A DNA stretch of 64,000 nt from Nitzschia sp. DOCU1 (lineage: Eukaryota > Bacillariophyta > Bacillariophyceae > Bacillariales > Bacillariaceae). Of this stretch, positions 22,551-35,113 are shown piece after piece; the stretch's first letter is position 1, and the number at the start of each line of letters is the position of its first letter. Location of the stretch: the NCBI GenBank assembly GCA_951394045.1, contig OX595985.1, positions 1 through 64,000 on the forward strand. The letters run 5' to 3'. Below the pieces are notes generated by a model. The model had not been told where the DNA came from and searched no databases. It worked only from the letters and a program-made list of their open reading frames with translations. Position numbers and translations under genes: made by a program.

Positions 22551-23837
22551 CCAGTTTTGGTCATTCGGCTACGCTTTCAATACGAATGGGCTAGTGGCAT
22601 ATATACTATTTGCTGGATGCCGGAGTCGTCGTCTTTCCTGCGACCAAGCTGGCCAAACGGAGTTCAAGACCCTGTTGACGAGATTTGATCCTTCCGGAAG
22701 CCACCTTCCAGAATATCCATCGCCCTCCGTGTTTGGCATTTCAGTCGACTCTGTGCGCTCCTTGCTAAAGTGCTTCGATATTCTGAAACGTCTTTGTCTC
22801 AGTGGAATGGATCCGGATTATATCGACCGGACATTTTGCTTGGAGAATGCTCAGAATGGGACCATCCGGTTGTCATCACACTCGGGAACCGGTCCTTGCC
22901 TATCCCGATGATGTCTTATTGCACCATTTGGCACGAGTCATTTCTACCAGAATATCCGTCGCCCTTTGTCTCAGCGGAATGGAACCGGATTATATCGACC
23001 GGAGATTTTGCTTGGAGAATGCTCAGAATGGGACCATCCGGTTGTCATCACACTCGGGAAGGGTCCTTGCCTACGTTCGAAGATTTACTTTCGTCGGACA
23101 GTGCGCAATAAGTCGACAAACCGGTCAATACTCGTGGTATCCTGACAACCGACGAAGATATAGCATTCCGGGGGATATTGGCGAGCTCCCACTACTGGCT
23201 CCCATGGGTAGTCGATACGTTTGAGGACGACCCGAGAAAGCAGGTCATGTCGAACTATAAATCAATGATGGCTTTCCCTTCCCTCTGTTTAGAGCTCAAT
23301 GAAACTCGCCACGTGGAAAAATCAAGCAATCTTCCCGTCCTGCCGACCCAAATGCAGCCTCCGACACAGAAGCTACTATTGCCGACGACTCGGCCAAGAA
23401 AGCCGCTGCCCAGCAAATACGATATATCTTGGACGACGCCCGCGTGAGAGTCAAGAATCCTGACTCCGCTGAAGTACTTGACCATATAATGTTTCGATTC
23501 AAAGATTTCTCGAACGACGATGGGCTGGCTAAAGTCATGTTGCGTCGTCCCGGAAGGCGCGCACCTTGCGTCTGCTGCCAAATCCAAGGGAGTGGCTTTT
23601 ATTCTTGCCATGTGATGCGTGGCAATCCTGATTTTGATTTTATTGCGAACTGGCCGAATATGGCAGGTATTGATGGCCTGCTAGCACGTACAAAGATTCT
23701 CAGCTCGTTGATGTTAACCCGACGTCAGCGCCCGACGAGAATCCAGCTGGGTAATCGTTGGAACAGAGACACGACGATGACAAGAACGAAATGGAGGAGA
23801 CGCTACCATCGACCCATCTGAGCAACTGGAAACTGCT

Positions 23838-25153
23838 TGAAAGGCTCTTGAAAAAGCTAACTACCTCCACCAGCAAGCGGACGCTCTGGCATTTCAACCC
23901 GTGTGACTTGGAGCAAAGTTCATAAAGATGTGTTTCCGATTGACCCAACGGACGGTCGCTATATTTGGTTCACTATTTGCGGCTGAGCGGGGATGTTTTG
24001 TGCTGCGACGGCTGTTCCAACGTTGTGCATACAAAATGTGTCGGCCTGCCCGGGATCCCTGAAGAAGATTGGTATTGCGAAACGTGTGCGCCCATTGGTA
24101 AAGAAACACCATCGGTCGCCGGCCCCCGACCTGGCAGAGGGTCCTTCGGTTGCTGCCTGTGCCGAGGCTGGGACGTCGGCAGTCAAGGGCGGTTGTGACC
24201 ATGAGGATACTACTAGACCTCGGATTGAAGAGACGAAGGACGACGATCCAGCTCCATCTGCATACACGAACTCGACTGAAGATAGAGGCGGCGTTTTGAA
24301 AATGGTGGGATTGGACGGCCACGCCTGACACCATCAGTTACCGAGGCCGATAGAGAGGACGAGGTGTCCGATTCCAGAGCCTGGGGTGGCTTTTGTCACC
24401 TCAAATGTTGCGGCGTCGAACGACAACAATGTCGGTCCTATTAAACCTACTCCAGCTGCTCTCCCCCCAAAGCCCTTGATAAGCGACGACGAGTTTGAAG
24501 AGCAGGCTGACGATCTCGAACGTGTACGTGACGCCCTTCACAAGCTCATTTTTCTTCTGATCCCAACAAGCCCTCGTCGAACGACGCCACGTCCATCAAG
24601 AACTCCGCCAGACATTCGAGGACGCCACTTCCATCAAACTCGGAACTACCTTTTACAAGAACTTTGCCAAACACGGACTATTCAAGGGCAAAGTCATCCG
24701 ATTGCCGACCGATGAGACCCCTGTAGTACTGTGGTGTCGAGTATGTGGATGGCGACAACGAGGACTTGCAGCCTGACGAGCTTCTGGAGTTGATCCAAGC
24801 TGATGATGCCAAGGATGCGGCAGCAAAAGCCGGAGATGGCAATCATCATCAAAGCAGCGGAAAGACGATGGAGCATTCTGGACGACGCAAGAGTGCTCCG
24901 CCCCCGCGGTTCGTGGAGCAAGCGGATCGAATCTATGACACTGGACGCCGCAAGCGAGGACCCCCGCGAAAGCTTGATTCGTTTCTGGGTGCCATCCCCC
25001 AAAACAAGCGGTTGTATTTGGAGAGCAATGGTTTGATTTCTTCTACAGCCACAGAAAACGTGGCCGGCCTCGAAAGATTGATGCGGTTGACGACGAGTTG
25101 GACGCACCTCATTTCTCTCAAGACACAAAGAAACCAGTGCGCAACGGTGCCTC
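23838..25153 (+). pseudogene. PHD-finger / Tudor-like remnant, copy 2
   Basis: Same broken gene as at 5220-6535, with the same frameshifts, so the damage predates the last copying of this segment. The PHD part is at about 23965-24085 and the Tudor-like module at about 24640-24805. Confidence 0.7.
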
Positions 25154-25182
25154 GCCGTCTCCCAAGAGCCAAAAGGTTGAAT

Positions 25183-25568
25183 TGACGGGTGATACCTACC
25201 TATCTTCTGTCATCAACGACCAGAATCCCATTGGTTACAATATTCACAAGAGTGCGACTTCACCGATGGGAGTAACCCTTGCCGAACTCGCCGCCTTTGC
25301 GACCGTAGAGTTGAGGATCCGAAAGATTGCGGAGTACATCGTAACTTCGTATGCCTCCAATATTTTCCGGGAGCGCCAGGATACCAAGGTCCGATACGAA
25401 GTCAACTCGGAGGATGTGAAGATTTCGAGTATCTTTGCCAGTTTGGAAGCGAACAAGGAACGTCTCCTTTTGGATGACTATGGAGTCAGTCAGACCTCTT
25501 TGGAACAAGTCTTCAACATGCATGCTGCCGAAGCGGAGAAACTCAAATTAGGCACAAACGACCATTAA
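25183..25568 (+). pseudogene. ABCA C-terminal fragment, open copy
   Basis: This matches the last roughly 129 codons of the ABCA gene (57459-57846) and is open to the same terminal TNDH and TAA. It is in frame with a short upstream stretch (from 25098) of the PHD remnant. It differs from the gene by a few substitutions (for example GAT for GGT at the ED-VK site). No transporter part is attached, so no transport function is expected. Confidence 0.8.
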
Positions 25569-25699
25569 TTTGATAATGCCTGCTGAAGACGACGAGAGTG
25601 ATCATCACCAATTCAAGCACAAGGGTGCGGGACCACTGTTTGCGAAGAAAAATATGATACGCAAAACGGAAGCGTCGCCAAGAACCGATTTGAAATAAT

Positions 25700-27854
25700 A
25701 GTAGGACTAGAACGTATTTTGTTCGGAGCAATAATATGTTATGTATCGTGCGAGAAACGATGCAACCTAGCTAGCTACTTCTCTACCGGTAGATTTATCA
25801 TCTATCTATTCATCGAACTTTTGGCTTCGTTTTTGTGTTCTCACACAAAAAGTTACTGAGCCCCACCGCTACGTCAAAGCAGTTCGATTTCGGAGGGGGT
25901 GGGCCACAGCTGCTCCGCCCGGTAGAGACAACAATCCACTTCACTCGACGGCGCAGCCGATTCCAATTCCAATTCTCCACGCACCAGCACAGGTTACACT
26001 TAAACTCTCCGCGACGAGACACGTACGCGAGTGGAGGACGTTTTAAAACCGGAACCACAAACCGGTTGCGTTGATCAGGCTGTTTGTGTGCGGGGAGAAT
26101 CGGAATCGGGGTCGAGATCACGGATCAGGATCGTTGCTCTGGAAAATGTTGGTATTGTAGAACAACGCCAGACGCCTGCAAATGGAGGAAAGAACAAGGT
26201 GAGTAGCACTGCGGGAAAGAAATATGATCAAACGGCACCGTCAAGTCGCAAAAACGCAAGTTTGGAGTGCACGTACCGTTCCGAAGGGCGCCACCACATG
26301 AATCATTCCTCCGCCAACACCAACACAACAATCAAACATTTCATCAAACAACTTTCTTCCAGGGTCTGCTTCGGCTCCGTTTGCCTCAGGGAGCTAGCGT
26401 CATGGTTCAACCGAATCCGGAGGGCTCTCCAGAGACTGAGTCCACGTACACCCCCAATATTGGCTTCCTTCAGGACGAGTGTTCCAGGGCGGTCCGGCAC
26501 AAACCGAACCTTCACCGTGGATTTCTCCTCCTTCAGGCTGTTATCTCCCTACAGCTGAGCCGCACCATCAAAATGATAGTGATCGCCGCAGTAGAGGTCT
26601 GTTCATAGCAGAGTGGAAAGAAAGTTGATGAAGAAAGCTGATCATCGTTACGATGCGGATTGCTCCCTTCGCAAAAAAGTGAGGTCGATTGAGTGAAAAA
26701 GTGATGCATTTGTTGGAAGGAATGCGGAGATCCGAGCCGTTTCTGCTGTGGTTTGCGAGCAGTTTCGTGATTTTTCCCACGATGAAGCAGTTTCGTGATT
26801 TTTCCCACGATGAAGCCCCACGGTGGCTGAAAGTAATCCACATTCATCAACGGCCAGTTCGCCAAATCCACAGAATATGGTTTCTGAGGCAAGGGCATAA
26901 GCTAGAAAACATTTGACGCTGTTTGTTAAACACGATTGATATGCCTTACGAATTCTGCTCGTCGACTAGACGGACTACATCAGAAAGATAGCAAGCTAGA
27001 GAAGTGGGCCGATCGCTGTCTAGCTGGATGCTACAATCACACCCAAGCTGTAAACGGCAAGCTATGGTTGATTTGAAGACGTTTGTAAAGTTTTTGTCAA
27101 CTTACGATAGGTAGTTAGAAACTTAGTAGCCCTTTTTCAAAGCCCTCATCGACCCATGGGAAAAACGGTCGGCCACGCGGTCTATCGTGAGTTCGTTTTT
27201 TAGATGACGCTAACTCACTCTGTGATCAAAAGGAGACCATGAAAATTTAAACTAGAGTCAATGTCAATATAAAGTACAATATTGTAAAGAGCGACCTTGC
27301 CAGAAAGGGTAAGCAAAGTTAGATTGTAATAGAGGGAAGATTGTCGCCCGCCGTGATTTCACTATAAATTTATGTGTAAGCAGTCGAGGTAATCAAAATC
27401 TCTCAAGATCAATTTCCCTTTAAGTAAATGCATATGCCCTCTTGGAGGCAGCCGAGGGGATGCAATGCAATTTCCCGAGATTTCACTACTCGCAATTTGG
27501 TGACGCAAGATTTTACAACAAGCGATTTCGCAACAACCGCTTTCGTACTGGGGGCACTTATCGAATCTCAATTCCCTCAGCGACAAATAGAGCCGAGAGT
27601 AGTGCAAAGCATTGCAGCAGAGTACGTACCGGTAGATAGCTGGCTACTACGGTAGCTACGACTGCAGACTACTGCTAGCTCCCTTGTCTTACTTTTGTTC
27701 TAGCTTCTGTGGTTACGTAAGCTAGACGACCGCAGCTTTCTCACTTCTACAAACGACGGTATCACGATAATACGAGCATCCACGTGGGCTCTCGTTCTTT
27801 CTATCGGAGGGATAGTAAAGAACGTACTGTCAGCAGCAACAATCATGACTACTA
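25700..27854. other. Gene-poor interval, inner alpha copy
   Basis: Counterpart of 7085-9164. It carries about 63 bp (near 26070-26130) that the outer copy lacks, and the 28-bp tandem pair at 26760-26815. No supported gene. Confidence 0.55.
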
Positions 27855-28662
27855 TTAGCTAGTAACAACTATGTATTGTCTCATTCCCTGATATTTGTTG
27901 TGGCGACACCGTCCTACCACTTGTTGATGTTGGCCGCGAATCGTTCCATTAGCTAGTAGTAGCGTAGGTCTGGGAACGGCCGCCCGACCGTTGCAGAGTT
28001 CGAGGAGAGAATCGTATCCAATGTTGCTGACTGATGATCCTCGTGGTCCCGCCATCAGGAACAAGTCGCAAGAGTGAGCCATAGGCGGAGGCTTTGCCAG
28101 GCCGGTAGCACTGCTACCACTTTGCCGCCGCCTGCTGTCCGACGACGGTAGAACAATGATAGGGGCTTGGGACAAAGAGGAGCTTGGGGGTAAACTACAA
28201 ACAGGGGGAGGAGGCGCCATCATTGTCAATGCCATCATTGACGCTGTTGAAGAATCGAGACACATGTATTCCGTGACGAGGAGTCGAACCAGATCGGCAC
28301 CAGCATGACGTTTGCTACAACAGTATGCCCGATAACTGCTTTCCAGAGTTTCGAAGGTGTCCTTGTCCGGTTTGGAACGCAGTGAAACTGGCATTCCCAG
28401 GAAGTATTGCAGCGCCCGAATTCGCCTCGTTTCTTCGTCATCGTCATGAAAAAGGAATGTTGCACTCGTCGACGATAACGCTCGCCTGGTCTCATTCAAC
28501 TGTCTTTCCAACAGCTCTATGATCTCCGCCTGTGTACTACCTTCATCATCAACGATGTTTGATGACGATGTTTCATCAGCCTTTAGGAGGTCCAGCGGGT
28601 TCTCAGATAGTCTCTTTGTCGTGGCGTCTGCTACTTGGGACTCCACAAGAGGCGTCATGGGA
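27855..28662 (-). pseudogene. GAF-family protein, C-terminal part, truncated
   Basis: About 268 codons of the C-terminal tail (SENPLDLLKADE, LERQLNETRR, then the Ser/Pro-rich region ending IVVTS). The N-terminal part, including the GAF-like domain, is missing: at 28662 the frame runs into inverted delta, giving a chance chimera with an open frame of 347 codons up to 28898. It lacks the 4-bp insertion and 86-bp duplication of the outer copy. Confidence 0.75.
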
Positions 28663-28667
28663 TTGGA

Positions 28668-29511
28668 TAAACTCCAGCAGCTGGTCAGGCTCCAAGTCCT
28701 CTTTATCGCTATCCCTCGACGCCATAGTATGGGCTCTCCTCGGTCGGCAATCAGATGACTTGTAAAAGGTGGTTCCAAGCTTAAGGAAGTAGCATCGTCG
28801 TTTTGTTGGGCGGGATTCGACAAAGGCTTAATGGGATCAGAAGAATGAACTCGCGAACTACCTCGATTTCTGTCCGCTCGCAAGGGAGGGGCAAGCAAAG
28901 CTCAGCATCTGTAAATGGCGGCAAATTCAAACTCGTAGCAACTTGCCGTCGGGGCTGAGACGGCGACCACCTTCCAAAACCAAGCAGTTGAGAGGAGCTA
29001 CTTCGAGCGGGGCGTTGCAATAGTGTCTGGGTCAAGAGTCGGCGCAGAAGGTTGTAGTCCTAGAAGAAACTTTTCGTGCTTGCAGCTTCCAGAGCAAATC
29101 CAAAAGGTTGTAGGCATATAAAGATCAGAAATGTTGGAGAACACCTCATAGACTTCCTGGGCAATGGGTGGGAGCAGTTTCAGTAATGGCATAAGTTTCG
29201 AAAGTCACCCGACGATATCGCCAATGAAGCAGGCGGGAATGAGAGGAGATACCACTGGAGACGCGCCGAGGTGGGACTCGAATTGGGTTGATACGCTGCT
29301 ATCAATTGCGGGAAGTTGATCAACGAGTTTTCATCCAGAGCAATCTTTTTGCCACGGCAAATGAAGAAGCGGTTGAACCAGCTTCGGATTTCCTTCTTCG
29401 TAGAGCGGTTCTCCATGGCGACCAATTCGGTCACGATTTTCTACAGGATACCGACACAGTGAACAGGAATAATGTCGAATTGGATCGTGACGAAAGCAAT
29501 GGTGATCTTAC
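28668..29511 (-). repeat. Inverted duplication delta, inner copy
   Basis: The reverse complement of 15748-16605. It carries exon 2 of the helical protein (29440-29180 on the minus strand) and the truncated Tudor-like start. It is cut at 28668 in the middle of the DQLLEFIQ codons, which continue in the outer copy, so this copy is truncated. Confidence 0.93.
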
Positions 29512-32500
29512 TGGCGATCTCATCGCAAATGCATGAGGGGCTTTCTTGAAGGTGGCGAGAATTTCGACCTTTAGGGGAAATGTCCCAGCCTCGTTCTGGA
29601 CGAGCGCTCAATTTCCGCGAACTGCTAACGCCGAACAATGGAATCGGGCTCCCCAGATCTTGACAACCACGACACAGGCCATCCACTCGGAATGTAGCAA
29701 TGTAGTTGTAACATCCAATTTGCAGATCGCGTCCGTGTCTTGCGGACCCGTCGTTGGATATCAATTCAAGAGTCCCCGGAACATAGGTCAAGGTGACGAA
29801 ATTCCGAAAGGACGGATCGCAATGTTTCGGGACCAAATTGTTGTACGCCTGGGCTATCTGATTGCCAACCACTTGAACATCATTCATGTTGTAAATGATC
29901 CATTGAAAAGCTGAAAATTCGAATGTGATGGACGTAGTGAAAGTACTTTCGGCCGAGCATTCAATTTGAGTCATAATTTGACTCCCGATGACGGTGACAT
30001 CCCCGCCCAGCTGCCGCGCCGTATCTATAATGTCTTGAACGAACGCGGCTCGGTCAAACACAAAAGAAGATGATGCTATTACCACAGACGATAGTGGACA
30101 GTAGCAATCCGACTCGGGGCGGCTCTCCCCACTTGTATTGTTGCTGCAGGTTGAAGAATCTTCGGCGGCTGAAGTGCTGTCACCATCTTGCAAGAAACGG
30201 TATTCGTAGGCATCCGTGATTTGACCGTCGTTGAGGTCCCCAAGAGTTTCCAAAGCTCGTCGGGCACTTACTTGGTTTCCATTAAGCAAATCGCTCGGGC
30301 AACCGTTGCAAACACCTGATGAAGACAACAGAATAAGCGAAGAATCAATCGTAGGCGAAGCTGACGGAGCGTCGGAAACGTTGAAGGTCGAGTTGGCATC
30401 GACAATCCCATCGAAGAATTGCAGATCTCTTCTGGTTGCAGAACCCGCAGTCGCGTCGGAGGATCCCTGTCCCATGCTGTTGTACACAAAGTCCAGCGAG
30501 AAATCCGCATCTGTCAAATAACCGGCAACCTGGTTGCATTGGTATGGATTATCGCAGTTGATAGCGCCTGTCAAGACCGTGGTAAAGGCTTCAAGTAGAA
30601 TTACTCCCGATGCTTCCTGATCAAGTCTCGCACCTAGCTGAATCTCAAAGAGAATGTTCGCACCGAATCCAGAGCCGAACTGGCATTCCGTGGTATTTCC
30701 GATGCATGGTAATCCCAAGCCTTGCAACGCTGGACTCATGGCTGCCGTCACCTCGGCCTCGAGTGGAGCCCTTCTTGGAAGGAGAGCACTACAAGTGCAC
30801 GTTCCCTCTTGTGCCCGGCGGGTTCCCGGTGGTACATATTGAAGCTTTTCGTCAAGAGACAAAAGATCTCCCCGAGACGTTGTTGTCGGTGCGTACGGCG
30901 AGCCATCGTCGGAGGGAAACCCGTAGAGGTTAGTCGAGCTGACATCGCACCCGTTGCATAGGACAGTCAAAGAAAGTTGGAGGGGAAGACTAGAAGTGCC
31001 GTTCCGAAAATTGCCGACTTCGATCACGCGAGCAGAATCAACTCGTATGTTGAATGGATCACACAAATAGGCTTTCAAAGAGTTGTAGGTCTGTTTGAAT
31101 GTATCCGCAATCGAAGCCTTCACCTCGTTGGAGAGTTCTGGGGCGTTTGAGGTCCCGCAAGTGTATTGGATCTCAAGACTGACGTTCTTGCCGAACCATG
31201 TAACATTTTCTGTACATGGATAGGTGAAAACCAAAGCATCGTAGTCGACCTGAGTTATTCCCGTAATCTCAAGCTGCGGGAGTCGCTCTTGCAATTTAGC
31301 CTGAAAATCCGAAATAGTTGGGACCCTGTCAACGACGGTCGCGTTCAACCCACAAAAGCAATTTGAGGTTGCGACAATACTACCGGCTTGTCGATGCCGA
31401 GAACCCGTTCTTTGCCCGACCAAGCCTCGAAGATGTTCCAACGATCGGCTATTCGAAACCTGATCGGAAGGAAAGAGCTCATTGCTGCAGCCAGCGCATG
31501 CGCCCGAAACAACCAAAAGCCCTACAGTCGAACTGGCAGTGCTGTTCATGGTGCTGTTCGACGGTGTCGAACCAAAAAGGGAGGTCGGACTCGACGATGG
31601 CTGTAATGAAGTCAACAATGCGGTATCGTCTTGAAGGCTTCGTGCCACGAATCGGGCACTCGAGACATCCTCGTTAAGTCGTCGTCGCATAGAATCCGTA
31701 AATGCAACCTGAACTCCTTCAAAGACTTGAAAGTTCTTGTTACAAATCGACGGATCGTCAGGCGAGAAAACCGAATTGAGAGCATCCAATGCGGCCGGCC
31801 CAATGATTTCCGAGTTTTCTTGAGCAGCCATTGGATCCGCAAAGGTACTTTCAAGCACTGAATCAAACAAGCTTCCAAACGCACAGTCACCCACGACGCT
31901 GACATCGGGACAATCCAAAGTAGCAGCTATCGCTGCGACCTGCACCTCAAACTCAGCGAGGAACTCGCTTTCCAAAATTCCTCGATCCACAGTTGCATCA
32001 GCCGAGCAGCTGCACACGTCTTGTTCTTGGAGGTTGCGTCCTCGTCGCTGCCTGTTTCGTGTTTGGTCAACCAAAAGGGTTCCGGACGGCAAATCAAATA
32101 GCCCAATCTCATCCACAGTGCAATCAGGATCGGTACAGCGAAGCATTCCTGTCACCTCCACCTCCACGCCAAGTTTACCTCCTGCGGTGGTGACTCCCTC
32201 TCGAACAATTGTCGCGTTTTCGAGAACCCGAAAGTACGGATCACAATAGTTCCGGGAAGCCAACTGATTGTAAGACGTCACGTATGCTATTCCAATGTTT
32301 TGCGCGTCGTTCGGGGATAGGCCCGACGAAGCACACGTTTGGTTGAACTCAACGATGCTTCGAAACGTAAACGGGACTTGGTGCAAGCCACAAGTGGTTG
32401 TGACTGCCGGATGGATCGACACTAAAGCCACAGAACCCGTAGCCCCCGACAGCCTTGTGGAGAACGATTCAAAGAGCTCATCCGTAGATACCAAACGTTG

Positions 32501-33670
32501 AGTAACGTTTGTTTCACACGTACAGCCGCTTCCCCCAGAATAATTGAACGATGTTGGGACTTGGATCAAAGCATCAGGAGAGGCTTGAAACAACACATCC
32601 TGACTTTGGCACGCCTGACAGATTCCGCGAGGTCGGAGTTGAACTCGTTTATAGTTCGAGTCCAGAGCCAGTATTTCGTCCGTAGCGATAGTAATGTTGA
32701 GGATTTCGCGAAAATAGGGATCGCAAAAGGCAGGATTTCCTTCGACTGGGGCGGTTACCTCCTTATGGGAAGAGCGAAAGGCGTCCCCGATCGCATCCAT
32801 TTGCTCCTGGGTCAAATTCATGCCACCTGTATCAACGATCGCCCAAACGATGCTTTCGAATTGAGATTCCGGTACCCGCTGGGCGCAGCCTTCTTGGAGA
32901 GACCGCTTCTCGTCCTCTAAACTTGGAGTCCCTCCCTGCTCGATGATCTTCGTTTCTTCTGCTTCCGGAGAGTCTGACAACATGGGGGGCTCTTCAAAAT
33001 CAGTCACCACAACCACCTTTAGGCTTTCATCGTCGTTTAGTGCCCTTTGAAGCTCTTTTTGCACAAAATCCGATAGCAATCTTGCGCTGCCGGTGCAGTC
33101 TCCGCAAGAATATCCAGTGACACGAACGAAAACTTCCTCGTTTCGGACTAGTGGCTCCGAGGCGTGATGAATAACGCGCCTGCAATCCTCGCTCTCGGTT
33201 TCGTCCATATACGACTTTGCGTCGGCGTCTTCATCGTTGTATTCTTTCTTCGAGAACATCGGCAAGAACATGGATTCGATTTCTTCTTTCGGCCCGTCCT
33301 CCGAGGCCTTCTTGACCTTCGTGACTAGAAAGGTTTTATCAAAAGGACGAGTCTCGTCTTGTGTGCAAGCGATCGTTGAAACCGCCGATGACATTGAAGA
33401 AGCCGATAGTACTTCCGCAAGTTTTCCTACGTTTTCTTCGCCGTGGACGACAGTAGGACTCTCAAGCCGATGGCGAAGATGGGGTGGTTGTTGATGCACC
33501 GCTCGGGCGGCGCTGTCGTCAGATTCCACACCGGCACCATTTGCTATTTGGACGAGCAGAGCATGCAACAACGTTTTCTCTGAGAAACCTGCCAAGATCT
33601 TCTTTGCCGAGTTTCTGCAAAACTGTAAGGTTGCATTGGTCGCTAAGTTGCATCGATCCATAAGTTGCAA
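29441..33670 (-). CDS. Giant CxxC-repeat extracellular-type protein
   Basis: One frame of 1,409 codons without introns. Six or seven tandem units of roughly 150-220 residues share three signposts: a G-C-x2-C site (GYSCGDC, GICQAC, GACAGC, LCNGC, GVCNGC, GLCRGC), a CxC site (CTCETN, CSCSAD, CFCGLN, CTCSAL, CYCPLS, CICDEI) and a CDPxFR site. There are many NxS/T sequons and short acidic linkers. This suggests a disulfide-rich secreted or cell-surface protein of a diatom-specific kind; its function is unknown. The first dozen codons lie in block gamma and the last 23 in block delta, where the stop TAG coincides with the acceptor of a shared intron, so both termini are uncertain. No clear signal peptide remains; a hydrophobic TLLHALLVQIANGAG stretch near residue 33 may be a relic of one. 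Confidence 0.7.
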   Translation of the reverse strand: MQLMDRCNLATNATLQFCRNSAKKILAGFSEKTLLHALLVQIANGAGVESDDSAARAVHQQPPHLRHRLESPTVVHGEENVGKLAEVLSASSMSSAVSTIACTQDETRPFDKTFLVTKVKKASEDGPKEEIESMFLPMFSKKEYNDEDADAKSYMDETESEDCRRVIHHASEPLVRNEEVFVRVTGYSCGDCTGSARLLSDFVQKELQRALNDDESLKVVVVTDFEEPPMLSDSPEAEETKIIEQGGTPSLEDEKRSLQEGCAQRVPESQFESIVWAIVDTGGMNLTQEQMDAIGDAFRSSHKEVTAPVEGNPAFCDPYFREILNITIATDEILALDSNYKRVQLRPRGICQACQSQDVLFQASPDALIQVPTSFNYSGGSGCTCETNVTQRLVSTDELFESFSTRLSGATGSVALVSIHPAVTTTCGLHQVPFTFRSIVEFNQTCASSGLSPNDAQNIGIAYVTSYNQLASRNYCDPYFRVLENATIVREGVTTAGGKLGVEVEVTGMLRCTDPDCTVDEIGLFDLPSGTLLVDQTRNRQRRGRNLQEQDVCSCSADATVDRGILESEFLAEFEVQVAAIAATLDCPDVSVVGDCAFGSLFDSVLESTFADPMAAQENSEIIGPAALDALNSVFSPDDPSICNKNFQVFEGVQVAFTDSMRRRLNEDVSSARFVARSLQDDTALLTSLQPSSSPTSLFGSTPSNSTMNSTASSTVGLLVVSGACAGCSNELFPSDQVSNSRSLEHLRGLVGQRTGSRHRQAGSIVATSNCFCGLNATVVDRVPTISDFQAKLQERLPQLEITGITQVDYDALVFTYPCTENVTWFGKNVSLEIQYTCGTSNAPELSNEVKASIADTFKQTYNSLKAYLCDPFNIRVDSARVIEVGNFRNGTSSLPLQLSLTVLCNGCDVSSTNLYGFPSDDGSPYAPTTTSRGDLLSLDEKLQYVPPGTRRAQEGTCTCSALLPRRAPLEAEVTAAMSPALQGLGLPCIGNTTECQFGSGFGANILFEIQLGARLDQEASGVILLEAFTTVLTGAINCDNPYQCNQVAGYLTDADFSLDFVYNSMGQGSSDATAGSATRRDLQFFDGIVDANSTFNVSDAPSASPTIDSSLILLSSSGVCNGCPSDLLNGNQVSARRALETLGDLNDGQITDAYEYRFLQDGDSTSAAEDSSTCSNNTSGESRPESDCYCPLSSVVIASSSFVFDRAAFVQDIIDTARQLGGDVTVIGSQIMTQIECSAESTFTTSITFEFSAFQWIIYNMNDVQVVGNQIAQAYNNLVPKHCDPSFRNFVTLTYVPGTLELISNDGSARHGRDLQIGCYNYIATFRVDGLCRGCQDLGSPIPLFGVSSSRKLSARPERGWDISPKGRNSRHLQESPSCICDEIASKITIAFVTIQFDIIPVHCVGIL

Positions 33671-33699
33671 ATCAAGCCGGATTTCCCTTGCTATCCGAA

Positions 33700-35113
33700 C
33701 TAGATTGCAAACGTTGGGAAAGAATTCTCAAATTCGTCTGTCTTTTGCACGTCGCCGTTTGGTCCGTTCTTCTTTAGTCATTCTCTCGAGCCCAACTTAC
33801 TGTCTGAAACTGCCGTCTCGTCGCCTGAAAGTCTTGTTCCGATTCCAGTTCTTGGAGCGTTTGATCAACAATAGATAGTATAGTCCAAAGCAACAAATCG
33901 TAACGACGCCATGGTTTCGCGGCTTGATCTCTCGAGCTGGATCTTTCCCTTTGATCCAATCGACTTGCACATGTGCAGTCAGTGCGCAATCATGACCTTT
34001 TGACTCTTCGAAATCCAAATACCGACTTGACGCCACCTTGTATCATAGATCCAAAGTCGCAGCCCCGCCTACATTGGTACTATTGACAGCCATGTTGTTG
34101 TTGCTGCTGCCTCATCGAGAGAGAAGTCAACAAAAGTTGTGCAATAGATAGCAAAAGGCTCATCGTGTCGAAGGAATCTTTCTGTAGCGCGCGTTGGATC
34201 CGCGCGTTTCCATCTCACTACGTCACTAATATGGATTCATATGCTAGTAGGTGGTGTAGGAACCTATGAAGCTTTCTACCACCTTCAGTCATTCGACGAT
34301 CGCACGCACGTCAGACCACTTTGGATCTTCGAAACTATGAGAATGAGAAATGACAGTTTCATTACCGCTCTCTTTGGATCATGAAATGAAATGACCATCA
34401 AATGGCGGTTTGGGGAAAGGACTCGTCTTCTATCTCTCCCGCCAATTCCGGCTGCTTCGAGATTAGCATGCAGAATCTCCCAGATCCGTTAGCGTCGCTC
34501 GATCTTGTCGTTCATTTATGTTTATTTATTTTATGGAGTGGATGAAATCTTTGCATCTTGGAGTACTTTGACTTTTAAAATGGTGGAACTACTATCATCT
34601 CCCCGTGGCTCGGACATTTTTTGTCGTGCAGGCAAAAGGCGGGGCGGCAGAGGCCATAGCAGCGACAATGCTCTACTATGAACTAGTGGGTACTGTACCT
34701 GGAAGGAAAAGACGACGACAGATCCGGCTTGGATTTATATATGGATGCAGACAAGACAGACTGAAAGGCTCCTGTTCGTGTTGATTCCAGAAAAGGGAAA
34801 CGGTCCTCGAGCAACTATGTCGGAACCATCCAGTATGCCTCGCGCAAGTCCTCGGCGCCGAGCAATTCCAAGATGTCATCCAGTATGTCGAGCAAAACAC
34901 CGGTACCGACCAGCTCCAAGAATGAATCCCTCTTTTCAACCTTTTGACATTTTTCATTCGAGATGCCGAGCACCTGTAAATGAAAGAGCAAATGCCTTGC
35001 CCGCTGCCTTTTTTGCTGACACGGATTGGTAGAATCTACGGCCCCGTACGGTGCGGACAACGGCTCTCTAGGCGGGGCTGCAGTCACACAAGATCTAATC
35101 CCGACAGGATAGG
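33700..35113. other. Gene-poor interval, inner gamma copy
   Basis: Same content as 12070-13500. No coding frame is conserved between the two copies. Confidence 0.5.

Larger units (their letters stand above)
19739..28662 (+). repeat. Segmental duplication alpha, inner copy
   Basis: Counterpart of 1121-9975. The left edge is not a break here: upstream sequence (receiver 1, linker) belongs to the same gene, so this copy keeps the natural left context. The right edge (28662) lies inside the GAF-family coding sequence and joins inverted delta through a GGAT microhomology. Confidence 0.97.

Noticed and set aside
28668..28898. N-terminal extension of the GAF C-terminal fragment (MLAPPLRADRNRG...) as a new gene
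   Set aside because: It arises from the alpha'/inverted-delta joint reading through antisense of other sequence; a chance chimera.
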